A DNA stretch of 64,000 bases from Rhodococcus sp. OK302. GTDB lineage: Bacteria; Actinomycetota; Actinomycetes; Mycobacteriales; Mycobacteriaceae. A program made the translations under genes and the position numbers. The stretch lies in assembly GCF_002245895.1 (NCBI RefSeq), contig NZ_NPJZ01000001.1:434001-498000 (forward strand), in the 5' to 3' direction. The notes under the pieces were generated by a model. The model worked only from the letters and a program-made list of their open reading frames with translations. It did not search any database and was not told where the DNA came from. This document shows, piece after piece, positions 42,705 through 51,924 of the stretch (the first letter of the stretch is position 1; the number at the start of each line of letters is the position of its first letter).

Positions 42705-43663
42705 CCACCTTCGCCGACCTGACCTCACAACTGCGCGTTCCAGTTCTCGCGTCACCGATGTTCATCGTCTCGACGCCCGACCTCGTGATCGCGCAATGCA
42801 CCGCCGGCATCATCGGCTCGTTTCCCGCACTGAATGCTCGTCCACAATCAGCACTGCACGACTGGCTGAAAGTTATCACTACGGCCCGCGAAGAACATGA
42901 CCGTGAACACCCGGAAAGCCCCTCCGCCCCGTTTGCCGTCAACCTGATCGTCCATCGGTCGAACGATCGTTTGAAAGAGGATCTGGCGACCATCGTGGAG
43001 TTCGAGGTACCGATTGTCATCACATCGCTCGGCGCCCGCACCGACATCAACGACGCCGTCCATGCCTACGGTGGAATCGTCTTGCATGACGTCATCGACA
43101 ATCACTTTGCGCGCAAGGCCGTCGAGAAAGGTGCTGACGGACTCGTTGCGGTAGCTACCGGCGCAGGCGGCCACGCCGGCCGGCAGTCACCGTTCGCGCT
43201 GATTCAGGAGATCCGCGGGTGGTTCACCGGGCCACTGTTGCTTTCGGGTGCTATCGCTCACGGAAACTCGATACTCGCAGCCCTCGCAGCAGGTGCCGAT
43301 CTTGCCTATGTGGGGTCCGCGTTCATCGCGACCGAGGAGGCAAATGCCGATCCCTCGTACAAACAGATGATCGTCGAGTCCCGAGCCTCGGACATCGTCT
43401 ACTCCAACCTGTTCACCGGAGTGCACGGCAACTACCTCCGCGGCAGCATCGAGGCCGCGGGCCTGGACCCGGAGAACCTCGCCGAATCCGATCCTTCCGC
43501 AATGAGTTTCGCGACAACGGATTCGAATACCAAGGCCTGGCGGGACATCTGGGGTGCCGGGCAAGGAATCGGGACAGTCAATTCCGTGGTTCCGACCCGC
43601 ACACTCGTCGAGCGACTGACAACAGAATTCGACGCAGCCCGCGAACGGATCTGCCGACGCTAG
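42701..43663 (+). CDS. Nitronate monooxygenase / NPD-type flavin oxidoreductase
   Basis: A 320-residue FMN TIM barrel: PVLASPMFIVSTPDLVIAQCTAGIIGSFPALNAR, KGADGLVAVATGAGGHAGRQSP with the conserved His, and LSGAIAHGNSILAALAAGADLAYVGSAFIAT. The family includes nitronate monooxygenases and enoyl-reductase-like NPDs. In a beta-oxidation operon it is more likely to act as a C=C reductase or oxidase of a CoA pathway intermediate than on nitroalkanes. Its end overlaps the convergent LysR gene by four bases. Confidence 0.88.
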   Translation: MTTFADLTSQLRVPVLASPMFIVSTPDLVIAQCTAGIIGSFPALNARPQSALHDWLKVITTAREEHDREHPESPSAPFAVNLIVHRSNDRLKEDLATIVEFEVPIVITSLGARTDINDAVHAYGGIVLHDVIDNHFARKAVEKGADGLVAVATGAGGHAGRQSPFALIQEIRGWFTGPLLLSGAIAHGNSILAALAAGADLAYVGSAFIATEEANADPSYKQMIVESRASDIVYSNLFTGVHGNYLRGSIEAAGLDPENLAESDPSAMSFATTDSNTKAWRDIWGAGQGIGTVNSVVPTRTLVERLTTEFDAARERICRR

Positions 43664-44541
43664 TCCTCGGGCAGGCGCTCGCGAACCAAATCGACGAACG
43701 CCTGCCCCACAGGGGAAAGCGCCGACGGATCGAAAGCAAGACCGTACATGCGAAGGAGGCGCGGTTCACATTCCCGCCTGACAATCATGTCGGGCATCGA
43801 CTCGGCTACCGCTCGCTCGACCAGCGAACCACCAAGTCCCGCAATCACCATCGGCAATCTCGACTCCCTCTGTTCGGTGACCACCGCAAGTTCCGGACTG
43901 GTTCCGGCCTTCCGGATCGAATCCTCGATCGCATCACCCATCGCTGCGCCCCGCGGAACGAAGACCATCGGAATGTCCGGCATCTCGGCGAGCATCACCG
44001 GCCCCTCAGGCAGTTCGGTTCCTATCGGATAGACCAAGAGATACTCCTGCTCACCGAGTTCCACGATCTCGAGCCCCTCCCCTGCCTCGAGCGGCAGGTG
44101 AGCAACCACGAATTCACAATGACCGTCACGAATGACGGCATCCACATTGTCTTCACGTGTCAGCTCCGAAAACCTCACTCGCGCTTTCGGATACCGCCGA
44201 CAGAACTCTGCAATCAAATCGACGATCGTTCCCAGGGTAAGAGCAGGAAACGCCATGATGTCGAGGCGCCCCACTATCGCGCCGTCGGACGCCGTCAACT
44301 GCTCCTCGGCGGCAGCGACATCCCTGAGCACCTGACGACTCGGTCCCACCAGGCTGCGCCCGGCCGCACTGAGCACCATTCCACGGCCGATCCGATGGAA
44401 GAGTCGCACTCCCAGTTCGCGTTCCAGTCCACGGAGCGCCTGCGACACGGTCGGCTGAGCCACACCGAGTGCGGCCGCAGCACCGCTGATGCCCTTGTTC
44501 TCCACAACCGCGAGAAAATACTCCATCTGCCGAAATTCCAC
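43660..44541 (-). CDS. LysR-family regulator
   Basis: A 293-residue LysR protein. The helix-turn-helix MEFRQMEYFLAVVENKGISGAAAALGVAQPTVSQALRGLE is at residues 1-40 and the substrate-binding-like domain follows. It is convergent with the thiolase-ligase operon and lies three bases after a second LysR gene on the same strand. The pair may be a tandem duplication that has diverged. Confidence 0.92.
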   Translation of the reverse strand: MEFRQMEYFLAVVENKGISGAAAALGVAQPTVSQALRGLERELGVRLFHRIGRGMVLSAAGRSLVGPSRQVLRDVAAAEEQLTASDGAIVGRLDIMAFPALTLGTIVDLIAEFCRRYPKARVRFSELTREDNVDAVIRDGHCEFVVAHLPLEAGEGLEIVELGEQEYLLVYPIGTELPEGPVMLAEMPDIPMVFVPRGAAMGDAIEDSIRKAGTSPELAVVTEQRESRLPMVIAGLGGSLVERAVAESMPDMIVRRECEPRLLRMYGLAFDPSALSPVGQAFVDLVRERLPED

Positions 44542-44544
44542 GGC

Positions 44545-45447
44545 TCAATCCTTCTCTGAGAGAAGAGCAGTGCCGGAGGCCATCTCGACTGCGGTTGCAA
44601 TGAATGCAGCTGCGGCCGGTGATTGCTCGCCGGAGCGATACACGAGGCAGACGTCACGCTTCATCGGCGGATCGAACGAGAAAGTACGAACATCCGCCAT
44701 CTGTTGTTGTGCAACCTTTTTCGGTACAACGGTGGCTCCGATCCCTCGACGCACCAGCTCCCACGTCGTCACCGGATGAACACAATCCACAACAACATTC
44801 TGGGCGCCGTCACTGAGCAGTCCACGGAACTGGCTCGACGGGTCACCCAAATCAACCACGAGTGGCAGAGTGTCGAGCAGTGCCCGCGGAACCGGATCGG
44901 ACAGGGACTCGACCACCCGTTCCGACAACGAGGAATGTGCGGCAAGCACCAGTTCCTGAGCGGAAAGTGGCGAAGTCTCCAAGCCCTCGTATGCGACACC
45001 GAGATCGGATACACCGACTTCCGCAGATCCGCGCCTGAGCGCAGTGTCCACTCCGGCAGGGCCGTACGTGTCGAAAACTCGAACGACGATACGTGGGAAA
45101 TTCGCACGGAATCGCCGCACCAGCTCAACCAGCGGGTCGATCGAAAATGCAGAGTAAGACACCACGTCCACGCGGCCGAACTCCAGTTCACGAACCGCCG
45201 CCACCTTCGCTTTTGCGCGCTCTACATCCGCCAGGATTCGGCGTGCCGAGAGGTCGAACGTCCGACCGGCTTCCGTGAGAACCAGGCGCCGCCCGGTCCG
45301 ATCAAAAAGCGTCACCCCCAGCCGACGTTCGAGAGTGCGAATGGCCTGAGAGAGCGAAGGCTGCGAGATATACAGTGCCTGAGCGGCCTTCGTTATCCCA
45401 CCGTGGTCGACAACGGCCACGAAGTAGGCAACAAAATGTAGATCCAC
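44545..45447 (-). CDS. LysR-family regulator
   Basis: A 300-residue LysR protein beginning MDLHFVAYFVAVVDHGGITKAAQALYISQPSLSQAIRTLE. Effector domain is of normal length. It lies seven bases after an enoyl-CoA hydratase gene and three bases before another LysR gene, all minus strand, so it is co-transcribed with the genes it may regulate. Confidence 0.92.
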   Translation of the reverse strand: MDLHFVAYFVAVVDHGGITKAAQALYISQPSLSQAIRTLERRLGVTLFDRTGRRLVLTEAGRTFDLSARRILADVERAKAKVAAVRELEFGRVDVVSYSAFSIDPLVELVRRFRANFPRIVVRVFDTYGPAGVDTALRRGSAEVGVSDLGVAYEGLETSPLSAQELVLAAHSSLSERVVESLSDPVPRALLDTLPLVVDLGDPSSQFRGLLSDGAQNVVVDCVHPVTTWELVRRGIGATVVPKKVAQQQMADVRTFSFDPPMKRDVCLVYRSGEQSPAAAAFIATAVEMASGTALLSEKD

Positions 45448-45454
45448 CGCACCA

Positions 45455-46240
45455 TCATACGGTCACACCCGGAACCGCCCACCCACCTGTAAACACCGGC
45501 TCACGCTTCTCCACAAAGGCCCGAACCGCATCGGTCGCATCCGTCGCGAAGTTGACGGCTTGGGCCCGCGCCTCATTGTCGAGTGCTTCACGCAGGGTGA
45601 GCGACGTGTGATGTTCGAGCATCGCGGCCGACTGACTCAACGCAGCAGGCGGGCCGTCAGCGAGTCGCTCGGCCAGCGCCCGGGTACGGACGTCGAGTTC
45701 CTCCGCATCGACCAGGTAGGTGACGAGTCCCAGTTCGAACGCTTCTCGGGCGTCGATCGTCTCAGCCAGCATCACCAATCTCTTAGCTTGCTGAAGTCCG
45801 ACTAATCGGGGTAGCAGCCACGATCCACCGAAATCCACGGATAACCCACGCTTCGAAAAGATTTGACTGAACTTCGCATCCTTCGAGGCAACCACGAAGT
45901 CACAGAGCAACGCCAAGTTCCATCCCGCGCCGACGGCAAAACCCTCGACTTTCGCGATCAGTGGCTTGGAAAATTCCGCACATGCAATCGCGGTGGCGTT
46001 GATAATTCTCATGCGGTCCAGCGGATGTAGGGCACCACGACTTCCAAGATCGGCTCCCGCGCAGAATGTTCCGCCGGCCCCGGTCAGGATCACCGCTCGG
46101 ATCAGCGGATCGTCCTGGAGTTCGAGTACCGCCTTCCGCAAGGTCACCCACGAATCCAGATCCAGTGCGTTGCGCCGATCCGGCCGATCGAGAACAATCG
46201 TAGCGACTGCGCCGTTACGCTCGATCTCAACTGCACTCAT
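45455..46240 (-). CDS. Enoyl-CoA hydratase/isomerase
   Basis: A 261-residue crotonase-fold protein: NGAVATIVLDRPDRRNALDL, TGAGGTFCAGADLGS and AKVEGFAVGAGWNLALLCD form the oxyanion hole; FSKRGLSVDFGGSWLLPRLVG contains Asp at the position of the second catalytic residue. The usual GG of the second motif is AG. Its start overlaps the end of the preceding hydratase gene by four bases (ATGA). The two paralogues probably perform different steps of one pathway. Confidence 0.9.
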   Translation of the reverse strand: MSAVEIERNGAVATIVLDRPDRRNALDLDSWVTLRKAVLELQDDPLIRAVILTGAGGTFCAGADLGSRGALHPLDRMRIINATAIACAEFSKPLIAKVEGFAVGAGWNLALLCDFVVASKDAKFSQIFSKRGLSVDFGGSWLLPRLVGLQQAKRLVMLAETIDAREAFELGLVTYLVDAEELDVRTRALAERLADGPPAALSQSAAMLEHHTSLTLREALDNEARAQAVNFATDATDAVRAFVEKREPVFTGGWAVPGVTV

Positions 46241-47004
46241 GAACCGCTCCAGATCGGTGCGCGCTTCTCCGCGAAAGCTGTTGCTCCCTCTTTGGCATCT
46301 CGGGACGCGAACACCGGGTCGATGAACTCTCGCTGTGCGGCAAAAGCGTCCGGGTCCGTGTATCGCGCAGACATTGCCAAAACCTGCTTGGTTGCGCGTA
46401 CAGCGAGCGGGCCGTTGGCCGCGACCCGCGCAGCCAACTCACGTGCGACGGTCAAGGCTTGGCCTGGTTCGGCCAGTCGATTGACCAGTCCGTGGTGATG
46501 TGCAACTTGAGCAGTCAGTGGATCTCCGGTGATCGCGATTTCCATGGCGAGGGGATACGGCAAGATCTTCGGCAGACGAAGGAGTCCGCCGGCTGCAGCA
46601 GCCAGGCCCCGCTTCACCTCGGGTAGACCGAATTTCGCGTCCGTCGATGCAACAATCAAGTCTGCAGCCAACGCCAATTCGCAACCACCAGCCAGCGCCC
46701 ATCCCTCCACAGCCGCAATCAGCGGCTTCGACGGCGGCGCCTCGGTCAACCCGGCGAACCCTCTCCCCGGCAGAGATGGCTTTTCACCGCGAGCAAATCC
46801 TTTGAGGTCCATTCCGGCACAGAATGTTCCACCCGCGCCGGTGAGAATTCCTATGGTGAGGTCCGGCCGTTCCTCGAACTCGTCGATCGCCGCAGCCAAG
46901 GCCATGGCAAGTTCGAGATTAACCGCATTCTTGGCTTCCGGACGGTTGAGTGTGATGACAGCAATGCCGTCGGAGAATTCGGTCAGCACAACGCTCATTA
47001 TCAA
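46237..47004 (-). CDS. Enoyl-CoA hydratase/isomerase
   Basis: A 255-residue crotonase-fold protein: GIAVITLNRPEAKNAVNLE, TGAGGTFCAGMDLKGF, AAVEGWALAGGCELALAAD and GLPEVKRGLAAAAGG, with the Glu of the last motif at the usual catalytic place. It is close to carnitinyl-CoA dehydratase / EchA-like proteins. It lies 85 bases after a CoA ligase gene and overlaps the next hydratase gene. Confidence 0.92.
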   Translation of the reverse strand: MIMSVVLTEFSDGIAVITLNRPEAKNAVNLELAMALAAAIDEFEERPDLTIGILTGAGGTFCAGMDLKGFARGEKPSLPGRGFAGLTEAPPSKPLIAAVEGWALAGGCELALAADLIVASTDAKFGLPEVKRGLAAAAGGLLRLPKILPYPLAMEIAITGDPLTAQVAHHHGLVNRLAEPGQALTVARELAARVAANGPLAVRATKQVLAMSARYTDPDAFAAQREFIDPVFASRDAKEGATAFAEKRAPIWSGS

Positions 47005-47089
47005 TTGCCTCTCCAGTAGTGAATAACGTCAGATGTTCACGGTGTGCGAATACTCCATCGCGTGGGCCTGTCGATGGATGCGGACACGA

Positions 47090-48649
47090 TCACGAGGCTT
47101 CTCCGTTCACGCTCAGCATGGTCCGCAGACTCGCTTTGACGAGTTTTCCACTTGCATTGCGCGGCAAAGACTCCACGAAATGGATTTCACGGGGCTTCTT
47201 GTACGACGCCAATCTTGCTGTACTGAAGTCGATCAGCTCGGCGACACTCGGAACGTCGGCGCCGTCCACCAACCTGATCACAGCCGTGACCGATTCGCCC
47301 CATCTCCGATCCGGTACACCCACCACGGCAACTTCCGCCACCGAAGGATGCTCAGCCAAGACGGATTCCACTTCGATCGGATAGACGTTCTCGCCGCCTG
47401 TGATGATCATGTCCTTGAGTCGGTCGGTGACGAACAGGTAGCCCTCGTCGTCGATGTGGCCGGCATCGCCGGTTCGCAAAAACCCGTCCGCGGTGAACAG
47501 TTCAGCTGTTTCGCGCTCACGCCTCCAATATCCGCATGTGTTGTTGCGGGACCGCGCGACGATCTCCCCGGATTCGTTCGGCGGCAGTTCCGCACCTGTC
47601 GTGACGTCGCGGATCGAGATTTCCACTCCGATCATCGGCTTCCCGGCAGAGCACAGCAGCCTCGACTTCGGGCCTGTCGGGTGATGGTCGTCAGCGCGCA
47701 GGACACTGACAGAGCCGGTCGTTTCCGTCAATCCGTAGCGCTGCACGAATTTGCATTGCAAGACGTCCATGGCGTGAGCAAGTAGTGCCGGTGTAATCGG
47801 GGACGACCCGTAGGCGACCAACTGCAGAGTAGACAGATCAACGTCCTCCCCCGAAGACAGGTCGACAAGCGTCTGAATTGCTGAGGGGACCAAGAAGACG
47901 TGGGTGACGCTATGCGTGGCAATTGCTTCGGCGACTCGACCAGCAGTCAAGTCGCCCAGAAGAACAAGATGAACGCCCGCAGATAGGCACGTACTCATCC
48001 ATCCGGCTCCCGCAATGTGGAAGAGCGGCAGTGCGTCGAGCGCAACAGCATTCGGTCCGAACTCGTAGACGTCGAGACCCTCCGGCACGTTGTACAGGTT
48101 GCGGTGAACCGCGACAACGCCTTTGGGACGGCCGGTTGTTCCCGACGTGTACAACTGCAATACCGCCGCGTCCGGATCGTCACCGAGTCCCGGATCGACT
48201 CCGCTTCCGGATTTCAGGAACTCCGGCCAGGTACGCGAATTATCAATGCCGCCAGTCACTCCCACCACGATTACCGGAACCTGCGGCATGGCAGCGGCGA
48301 CTGCCTCGGCGGCCGGCGCAAATTCTTCGCCCACGATCAACACGCCGAGTTCTGCGTCCTGAGCGACTTTCACTAGTTCGTGAGGATTGAGACGCCAGTT
48401 CAACGGGGTGAAGACCATCCCGGCCTTCGCACAAGCGACAAACGTCTCTGCACCTTCGATTCCCATTCTCAGCACGACGCCGATGCGAGCTCCCTGCACT
48501 GCCATATCCGCCAACGCACTCGCCACCAGGTTGGTTTCCGCATCGAGTTCCAGGAAGCTCAACGTCCGGTCTCCGCAGGTTACAGCGAGATCGGCGGGTC
48601 GCGTTCGCGCCCAATGGCGAATTCGGCTGGGCAGGTGAAGTTCGTTCAC
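47090..48649 (-). CDS. AMP-dependent acyl-CoA synthetase
   Basis: About 519 residues from GTG 48649, with AGGAG seven bases before it; upstream sequence is promoter-like. QLYTSGTTGRPKGVVAVHRN, ERYGLTE-type QRYGLTETTGS, FLRTGDAGHIDDEGYL and the terminal NASGKLVKASLR are complete. It would activate an acid for the two hydratases that follow. It is divergent from a LysR gene. Confidence 0.9.
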   Translation of the reverse strand: MNELHLPSRIRHWARTRPADLAVTCGDRTLSFLELDAETNLVASALADMAVQGARIGVVLRMGIEGAETFVACAKAGMVFTPLNWRLNPHELVKVAQDAELGVLIVGEEFAPAAEAVAAAMPQVPVIVVGVTGGIDNSRTWPEFLKSGSGVDPGLGDDPDAAVLQLYTSGTTGRPKGVVAVHRNLYNVPEGLDVYEFGPNAVALDALPLFHIAGAGWMSTCLSAGVHLVLLGDLTAGRVAEAIATHSVTHVFLVPSAIQTLVDLSSGEDVDLSTLQLVAYGSSPITPALLAHAMDVLQCKFVQRYGLTETTGSVSVLRADDHHPTGPKSRLLCSAGKPMIGVEISIRDVTTGAELPPNESGEIVARSRNNTCGYWRRERETAELFTADGFLRTGDAGHIDDEGYLFVTDRLKDMIITGGENVYPIEVESVLAEHPSVAEVAVVGVPDRRWGESVTAVIRLVDGADVPSVAELIDFSTARLASYKKPREIHFVESLPRNASGKLVKASLRTMLSVNGEAS

Positions 48650-48759
48650 ATCCACGCTCCTGTAGTCCAGGTATCCGCCGAATATGAATCCACTGGCGGT
48701 ACCACGACAGTCGATCATCGATATGGCACGCAACACAAAGTCGAGCCGTTGCACAGAGC

Positions 48760-48776
48760 CATAGCCGATACCTATG
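48760..48776. promoter_or_regulatory. LysR box candidate (T-N11-A)
   Basis: CATAG-N7-CTATG, containing ATAG-N7-CTAT and so the T-N11-A arrangement of LysR targets, lies in the 195-base divergent region between the CoA ligase and the LysR gene at 48845. It fits autoregulation plus activation of the ligase operon. Confidence 0.5.
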
Positions 48777-48844
48777 CATACAGGTCAAAGCTGGAGTCAG
48801 TATGGACCAGACGGAATATGCCTGGAGTCTGAGAGAATCCAGGG

Positions 48845-49723
48845 GTGCAAGCCACCGGAATGGACATTCGCAGCGCGCAGTACCTCGTTGCTGTCGTCGA
48901 GCAAGGCAGCGTGACGGCCGCCGCCGACGTCCTGCACATCTCCCAGCCCTCGCTGTCGCAGGCGATACGCAGCCTCGAGCGCACCCTCGCCACGACATTG
49001 CTGGAACGTACGACGCGTGGCGTTACGCCTACTCCGTCAGGGCTTGCTGTCGTCGCGGCTGCCCGCAAACTTCTTGCCGACGTCAGGCGGGCCGAGGACG
49101 CCGTCGCTGCGGTTACCAAACTCCGCAAAGGTGAACTCTCACTGGCGGTTCAATCGGACCTGGCCATCGATCCCATAGCCAGATTGACCGGCTTACTTCA
49201 CGCGGCATCTCCCGGGATCACGTTTACGACAACTGCTGCTCCGACTCCACAAGAAGTACGTGCACTTGTGCGAGACGGCTCCTGCGAGTTGGGATTCGCC
49301 GAGCGGACAAGAGGTTCGACAGACGCGCTGAGCGAGATCATGCTGGAAGTACAGGAGACTGTACTTTCGATTCCTGCACCACTCGCCTCCACACTGGCGG
49401 ATCCTGTTCCCCTCGAATCGGTCAAGCGCCTACCGATGGTCGTGGAAACCACGACGAGCGGACATATCTATCTGATCGATCGAGGGGTGAACCTCGAGAA
49501 TATCGTCGTCGAGGTCACCGATCGCCTCGCAGTCCGTGAGATGGTCGCGCAGGGCGTCGGGATTGCCTTGCTGCCACGGTCTATCGCGGAGCAAGACGCG
49601 CCCGCGTCCATCGTTCGGTCCCTCCATCCCCCGATCACCCGCGAAACTATTCTGGTCCACCGCAGTAGCGCATTGTCACCGGCCGCTGCGGCGTTCGTCG
49701 ACCGAGTGACGTCAGCCGGGTAG
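48845..49723 (+). CDS. LysR-family regulator
   Basis: A 292-residue LysR protein: MDIRSAQYLVAVVEQGSVTAAADVLHISQPSLSQAIRSLE carries the helix-turn-helix. The start is either GTG 48845 or ATG 48860; neither has a strong ribosome binding site. It is divergent from the CoA ligase-hydratase operon, which it probably controls, and its 3' end overlaps the next LysR gene by 12 bases on the opposite strand. Confidence 0.9.
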   Translation: MQATGMDIRSAQYLVAVVEQGSVTAAADVLHISQPSLSQAIRSLERTLATTLLERTTRGVTPTPSGLAVVAAARKLLADVRRAEDAVAAVTKLRKGELSLAVQSDLAIDPIARLTGLLHAASPGITFTTTAAPTPQEVRALVRDGSCELGFAERTRGSTDALSEIMLEVQETVLSIPAPLASTLADPVPLESVKRLPMVVETTTSGHIYLIDRGVNLENIVVEVTDRLAVREMVAQGVGIALLPRSIAEQDAPASIVRSLHPPITRETILVHRSSALSPAAAAFVDRVTSAG

Positions 49724-50641
49724 GCCCTGTACGAACAGGCGCCCCAGAGGGGAAAGCCGTTGGGGATCGAACTCGATTCCGTAGGTCAACGAGATCGGCG
49801 GTTCAACCGGAAAGATATCGGTGCCCGATGCAGCCATCCGTTCTGCCAGCGAACGTTCCAGCAATGCCATCCCCAAACCCTCGAGCACAAACGCTCCGAC
49901 GGTCTCGCGTTGCGCCAGTTCGGTGGACATCCTTGTTCGTGCACCGGCGTCGTGCAGCGCAGACTCGATGACAAGGCGTGCACGCGAATGTTTCTGCACA
50001 CCGACAACCGGAAGGTTTGGCAATGCAGAAAGCGGTACAGGTTGCTCGGACGCCGGTTTCACACCGCCGGGCCACAAATCGGAGGCTGCCTGCGAGGGCA
50101 CCGCGAGCCAGTACTCGTTAACTCCGATCACCTGAGTGGAGAGTGACGACAACTCGGGTGGCCAATAGCTGAATACCAATTCGCAGGCACCGTCGGCAAG
50201 CGCGTGTTCCGCGGTCGCACCCCTCGGAAGATCACTGACCCTGACCGTTATTCCCGGGCAGCGCCTACGGAAATCAGCCACAATACGTGCGACGGGCCCT
50301 TCCAATCCGGGCGCTGCGGAACAGATGTCAAGGCGGCCTTTCGGTTCCGCGTCCACGCCAATTGCGGCATTGGACGCGGCGGCACTACTGCGCAGCATCG
50401 CTCGCGCGGGTCCGATCAAGGCCCGCCCCGCCGATGTAAGCACCAACCCCCGACCAACGCGATGGAAGAGGTCCACGCCCAGTTCACGTTCGAGGCTGCG
50501 AATTCCCTGCGACAACGACGGCTTCGTAACTGACATGGACTGTGCAACCGTCGACAAGGACTCCCCGCCGGCAACGGCGAGGAAGTACTCGATCTGACGT
50601 AGGTCCACCCCTAGACCATACGTCGGCGCTATTAGCGCCAT
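49712..50641 (-). CDS. LysR-family regulator
   Basis: Up to 309 residues, with the helix-turn-helix in VDLRQIEYFLAVAGGESLSTVAQSMSVTKPSLSQGIRSLE. If translation begins at ATG 50641 it directly abuts the TGA of the acyl-CoA dehydrogenase gene (TGAATG) and reads through a 15-base hairpin; GTG 50608 is an alternative that matches the usual LysR N-terminus better. It is co-transcribed with that dehydrogenase. Confidence 0.9.
   Translation of the reverse strand: MALIAPTYGLGVDLRQIEYFLAVAGGESLSTVAQSMSVTKPSLSQGIRSLERELGVDLFHRVGRGLVLTSAGRALIGPARAMLRSSAAASNAAIGVDAEPKGRLDICSAAPGLEGPVARIVADFRRRCPGITVRVSDLPRGATAEHALADGACELVFSYWPPELSSLSTQVIGVNEYWLAVPSQAASDLWPGGVKPASEQPVPLSALPNLPVVGVQKHSRARLVIESALHDAGARTRMSTELAQRETVGAFVLEGLGMALLERSLAERMAASGTDIFPVEPPISLTYGIEFDPQRLSPLGRLFVQGLPG
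50626..50640 (-). promoter_or_regulatory. Hairpin at the dehydrogenase-LysR junction
   Basis: GGCGCTATTAGCGCC is a perfect 7-1-7 palindrome directly after the stop codon of the acyl-CoA dehydrogenase. It could reduce read-through into, or translation of, the LysR gene. The one-base loop makes an RNA hairpin strained, so a protein-binding site is equally possible. Confidence 0.4.
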
Positions 50642-51832
50642 TCAGTTGTAGCTACGCAACAATCCCTTGCTGATGATCTGCTTCTGAATATCGCTGGTGC
50701 CTTCACCGATCAGTAGGAACGGCGCCTCACGCATCAAACGCTCGATCTCGTATTCCTTCGAATATCCGTAGCCACCATGGATGCGGAAGCTGTCCTGCGT
50801 GACTTCCGAGCAGAACTCACTGGCCAGATACTTCGCCATACCGGCCGCGACGTCATTTCGCTCACCCGAATCCTTCAGTCGGGCAGCGTTGACCATCATC
50901 AGATGCGCGGCTTCGACTTTGGTACCCATCTCGGCGATACGGAATGCAATCGCCTGATGCTCGGCAATCGGTTTGCCGAAAGTCTCACGCTGCTTTGCAT
51001 AAGTGACTGCAAGTTCGAACGCACGCTGAGCGATGCCACACGCGCGGGCGGCGACGTTGACGCGTCCGACCTCCACACCGTCCATCATGTGCCGAAATCC
51101 TCGTCCAGGTGTGCCACCGAGGACCGCGTCGGCGCCGATGTCGAAGCCGTCGAAGATCATCTCGGTAGTATCGATTCCCTTGTAGCCCATCTTCTCGAGC
51201 TTGCCCGGAATCGTCAGGCCCGGAAGGACTTCACCGAAACCGGCAGGCTTCTCGATCAACAGCGTCGTCAGATTGTCGTGCGCCTTCTCTGCACCTTCAT
51301 CCGTCTTCACAAGCACTGCTACCAGCGTCGACGAACCCCCGTTGGTCAGCCACATCTTTTGACCGTTTACCACGTAATCACCGGATTCGCTACGACGAGC
51401 CCTGGTAGTAATTGCAGCGACATCCGAGCCCAACGCCGGCTCGGACATCGAGAACGCGCCGGTGAGTTCTCCGGTGGCGAGGCGCGGAAGATACTTCGCC
51501 TTCTGCTCCGAAGTTCCGTGAGCGGAAATCATGTGCGCCACTATGAAATGTGTGTTGATGACGCCGGACACGCTCATCCAGCCGCGTGCCAACTCTTCGA
51601 CACACAGCGCGTAGGTGAGGAGTGATTCTCCGATACCGCCGTACTCGGGGTCGATCGTCAACCCGAACAGACCCATGTCCTTCATCTGTTTCACGATCTC
51701 GGTGGGATAGGTATCCGTGTGCTCGAGTTCTTGTGCTGCCGGAATCACTACACGATCGACGAATTCCCGGACGGCTCCGATGATGTCGCGCTGATTCTCG
51801 GTCAATCCTGTGGTCTGCGCCAAACGCGTCAC
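50642..51832 (-). CDS. Acyl-CoA dehydrogenase
   Basis: A 396-residue enzyme with GAFSMSEPALGSDVAAITTRA, KMWLTNGGSSTL, ETFGKPIAEHQAIAFRIAEM, HGGYGYSKEYEIERLMREA and GEGTSDIQ. It resembles the dehydrogenase at 32680-33831 along its full length. It is divergent from a thiolase gene over a region with a 19-base palindrome and upstream of a LysR gene, making a dehydrogenase/thiolase/regulator unit. Confidence 0.93.
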   Translation of the reverse strand: MTRLAQTTGLTENQRDIIGAVREFVDRVVIPAAQELEHTDTYPTEIVKQMKDMGLFGLTIDPEYGGIGESLLTYALCVEELARGWMSVSGVINTHFIVAHMISAHGTSEQKAKYLPRLATGELTGAFSMSEPALGSDVAAITTRARRSESGDYVVNGQKMWLTNGGSSTLVAVLVKTDEGAEKAHDNLTTLLIEKPAGFGEVLPGLTIPGKLEKMGYKGIDTTEMIFDGFDIGADAVLGGTPGRGFRHMMDGVEVGRVNVAARACGIAQRAFELAVTYAKQRETFGKPIAEHQAIAFRIAEMGTKVEAAHLMMVNAARLKDSGERNDVAAGMAKYLASEFCSEVTQDSFRIHGGYGYSKEYEIERLMREAPFLLIGEGTSDIQKQIISKGLLRSYN

Positions 51833-51905
51833 TGCTTCACCTGTCCGTCGAGAGAAATCTTCCGATCATTCAATCCCTGAACGATTGGGCTGTCAAAGAA
51901 CGACA

Positions 51906-51924
51906 CCCATACGATCTGTATGGG
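51906..51924. promoter_or_regulatory. Perfect 7-5-7 palindrome in the dehydrogenase/thiolase divergent promoter
   Basis: CCCATACGATCTGTATGGG lies 74 bases before the dehydrogenase start and 131 bases before the thiolase start. ATAC...GTAT half-sites are typical of LysR or TetR sites, but the spacing is not T-N11-A, so the binding family is open. A GTTG-A-CAAC repeat at 51957-51965 is also in this region. Confidence 0.5.

Noticed and set aside
43219..44559. 446-codon open frame on the plus strand
   Set aside because: Overlaps the NPD gene in another frame and runs antisense to a clear LysR gene; composition is typical of a shadow frame.
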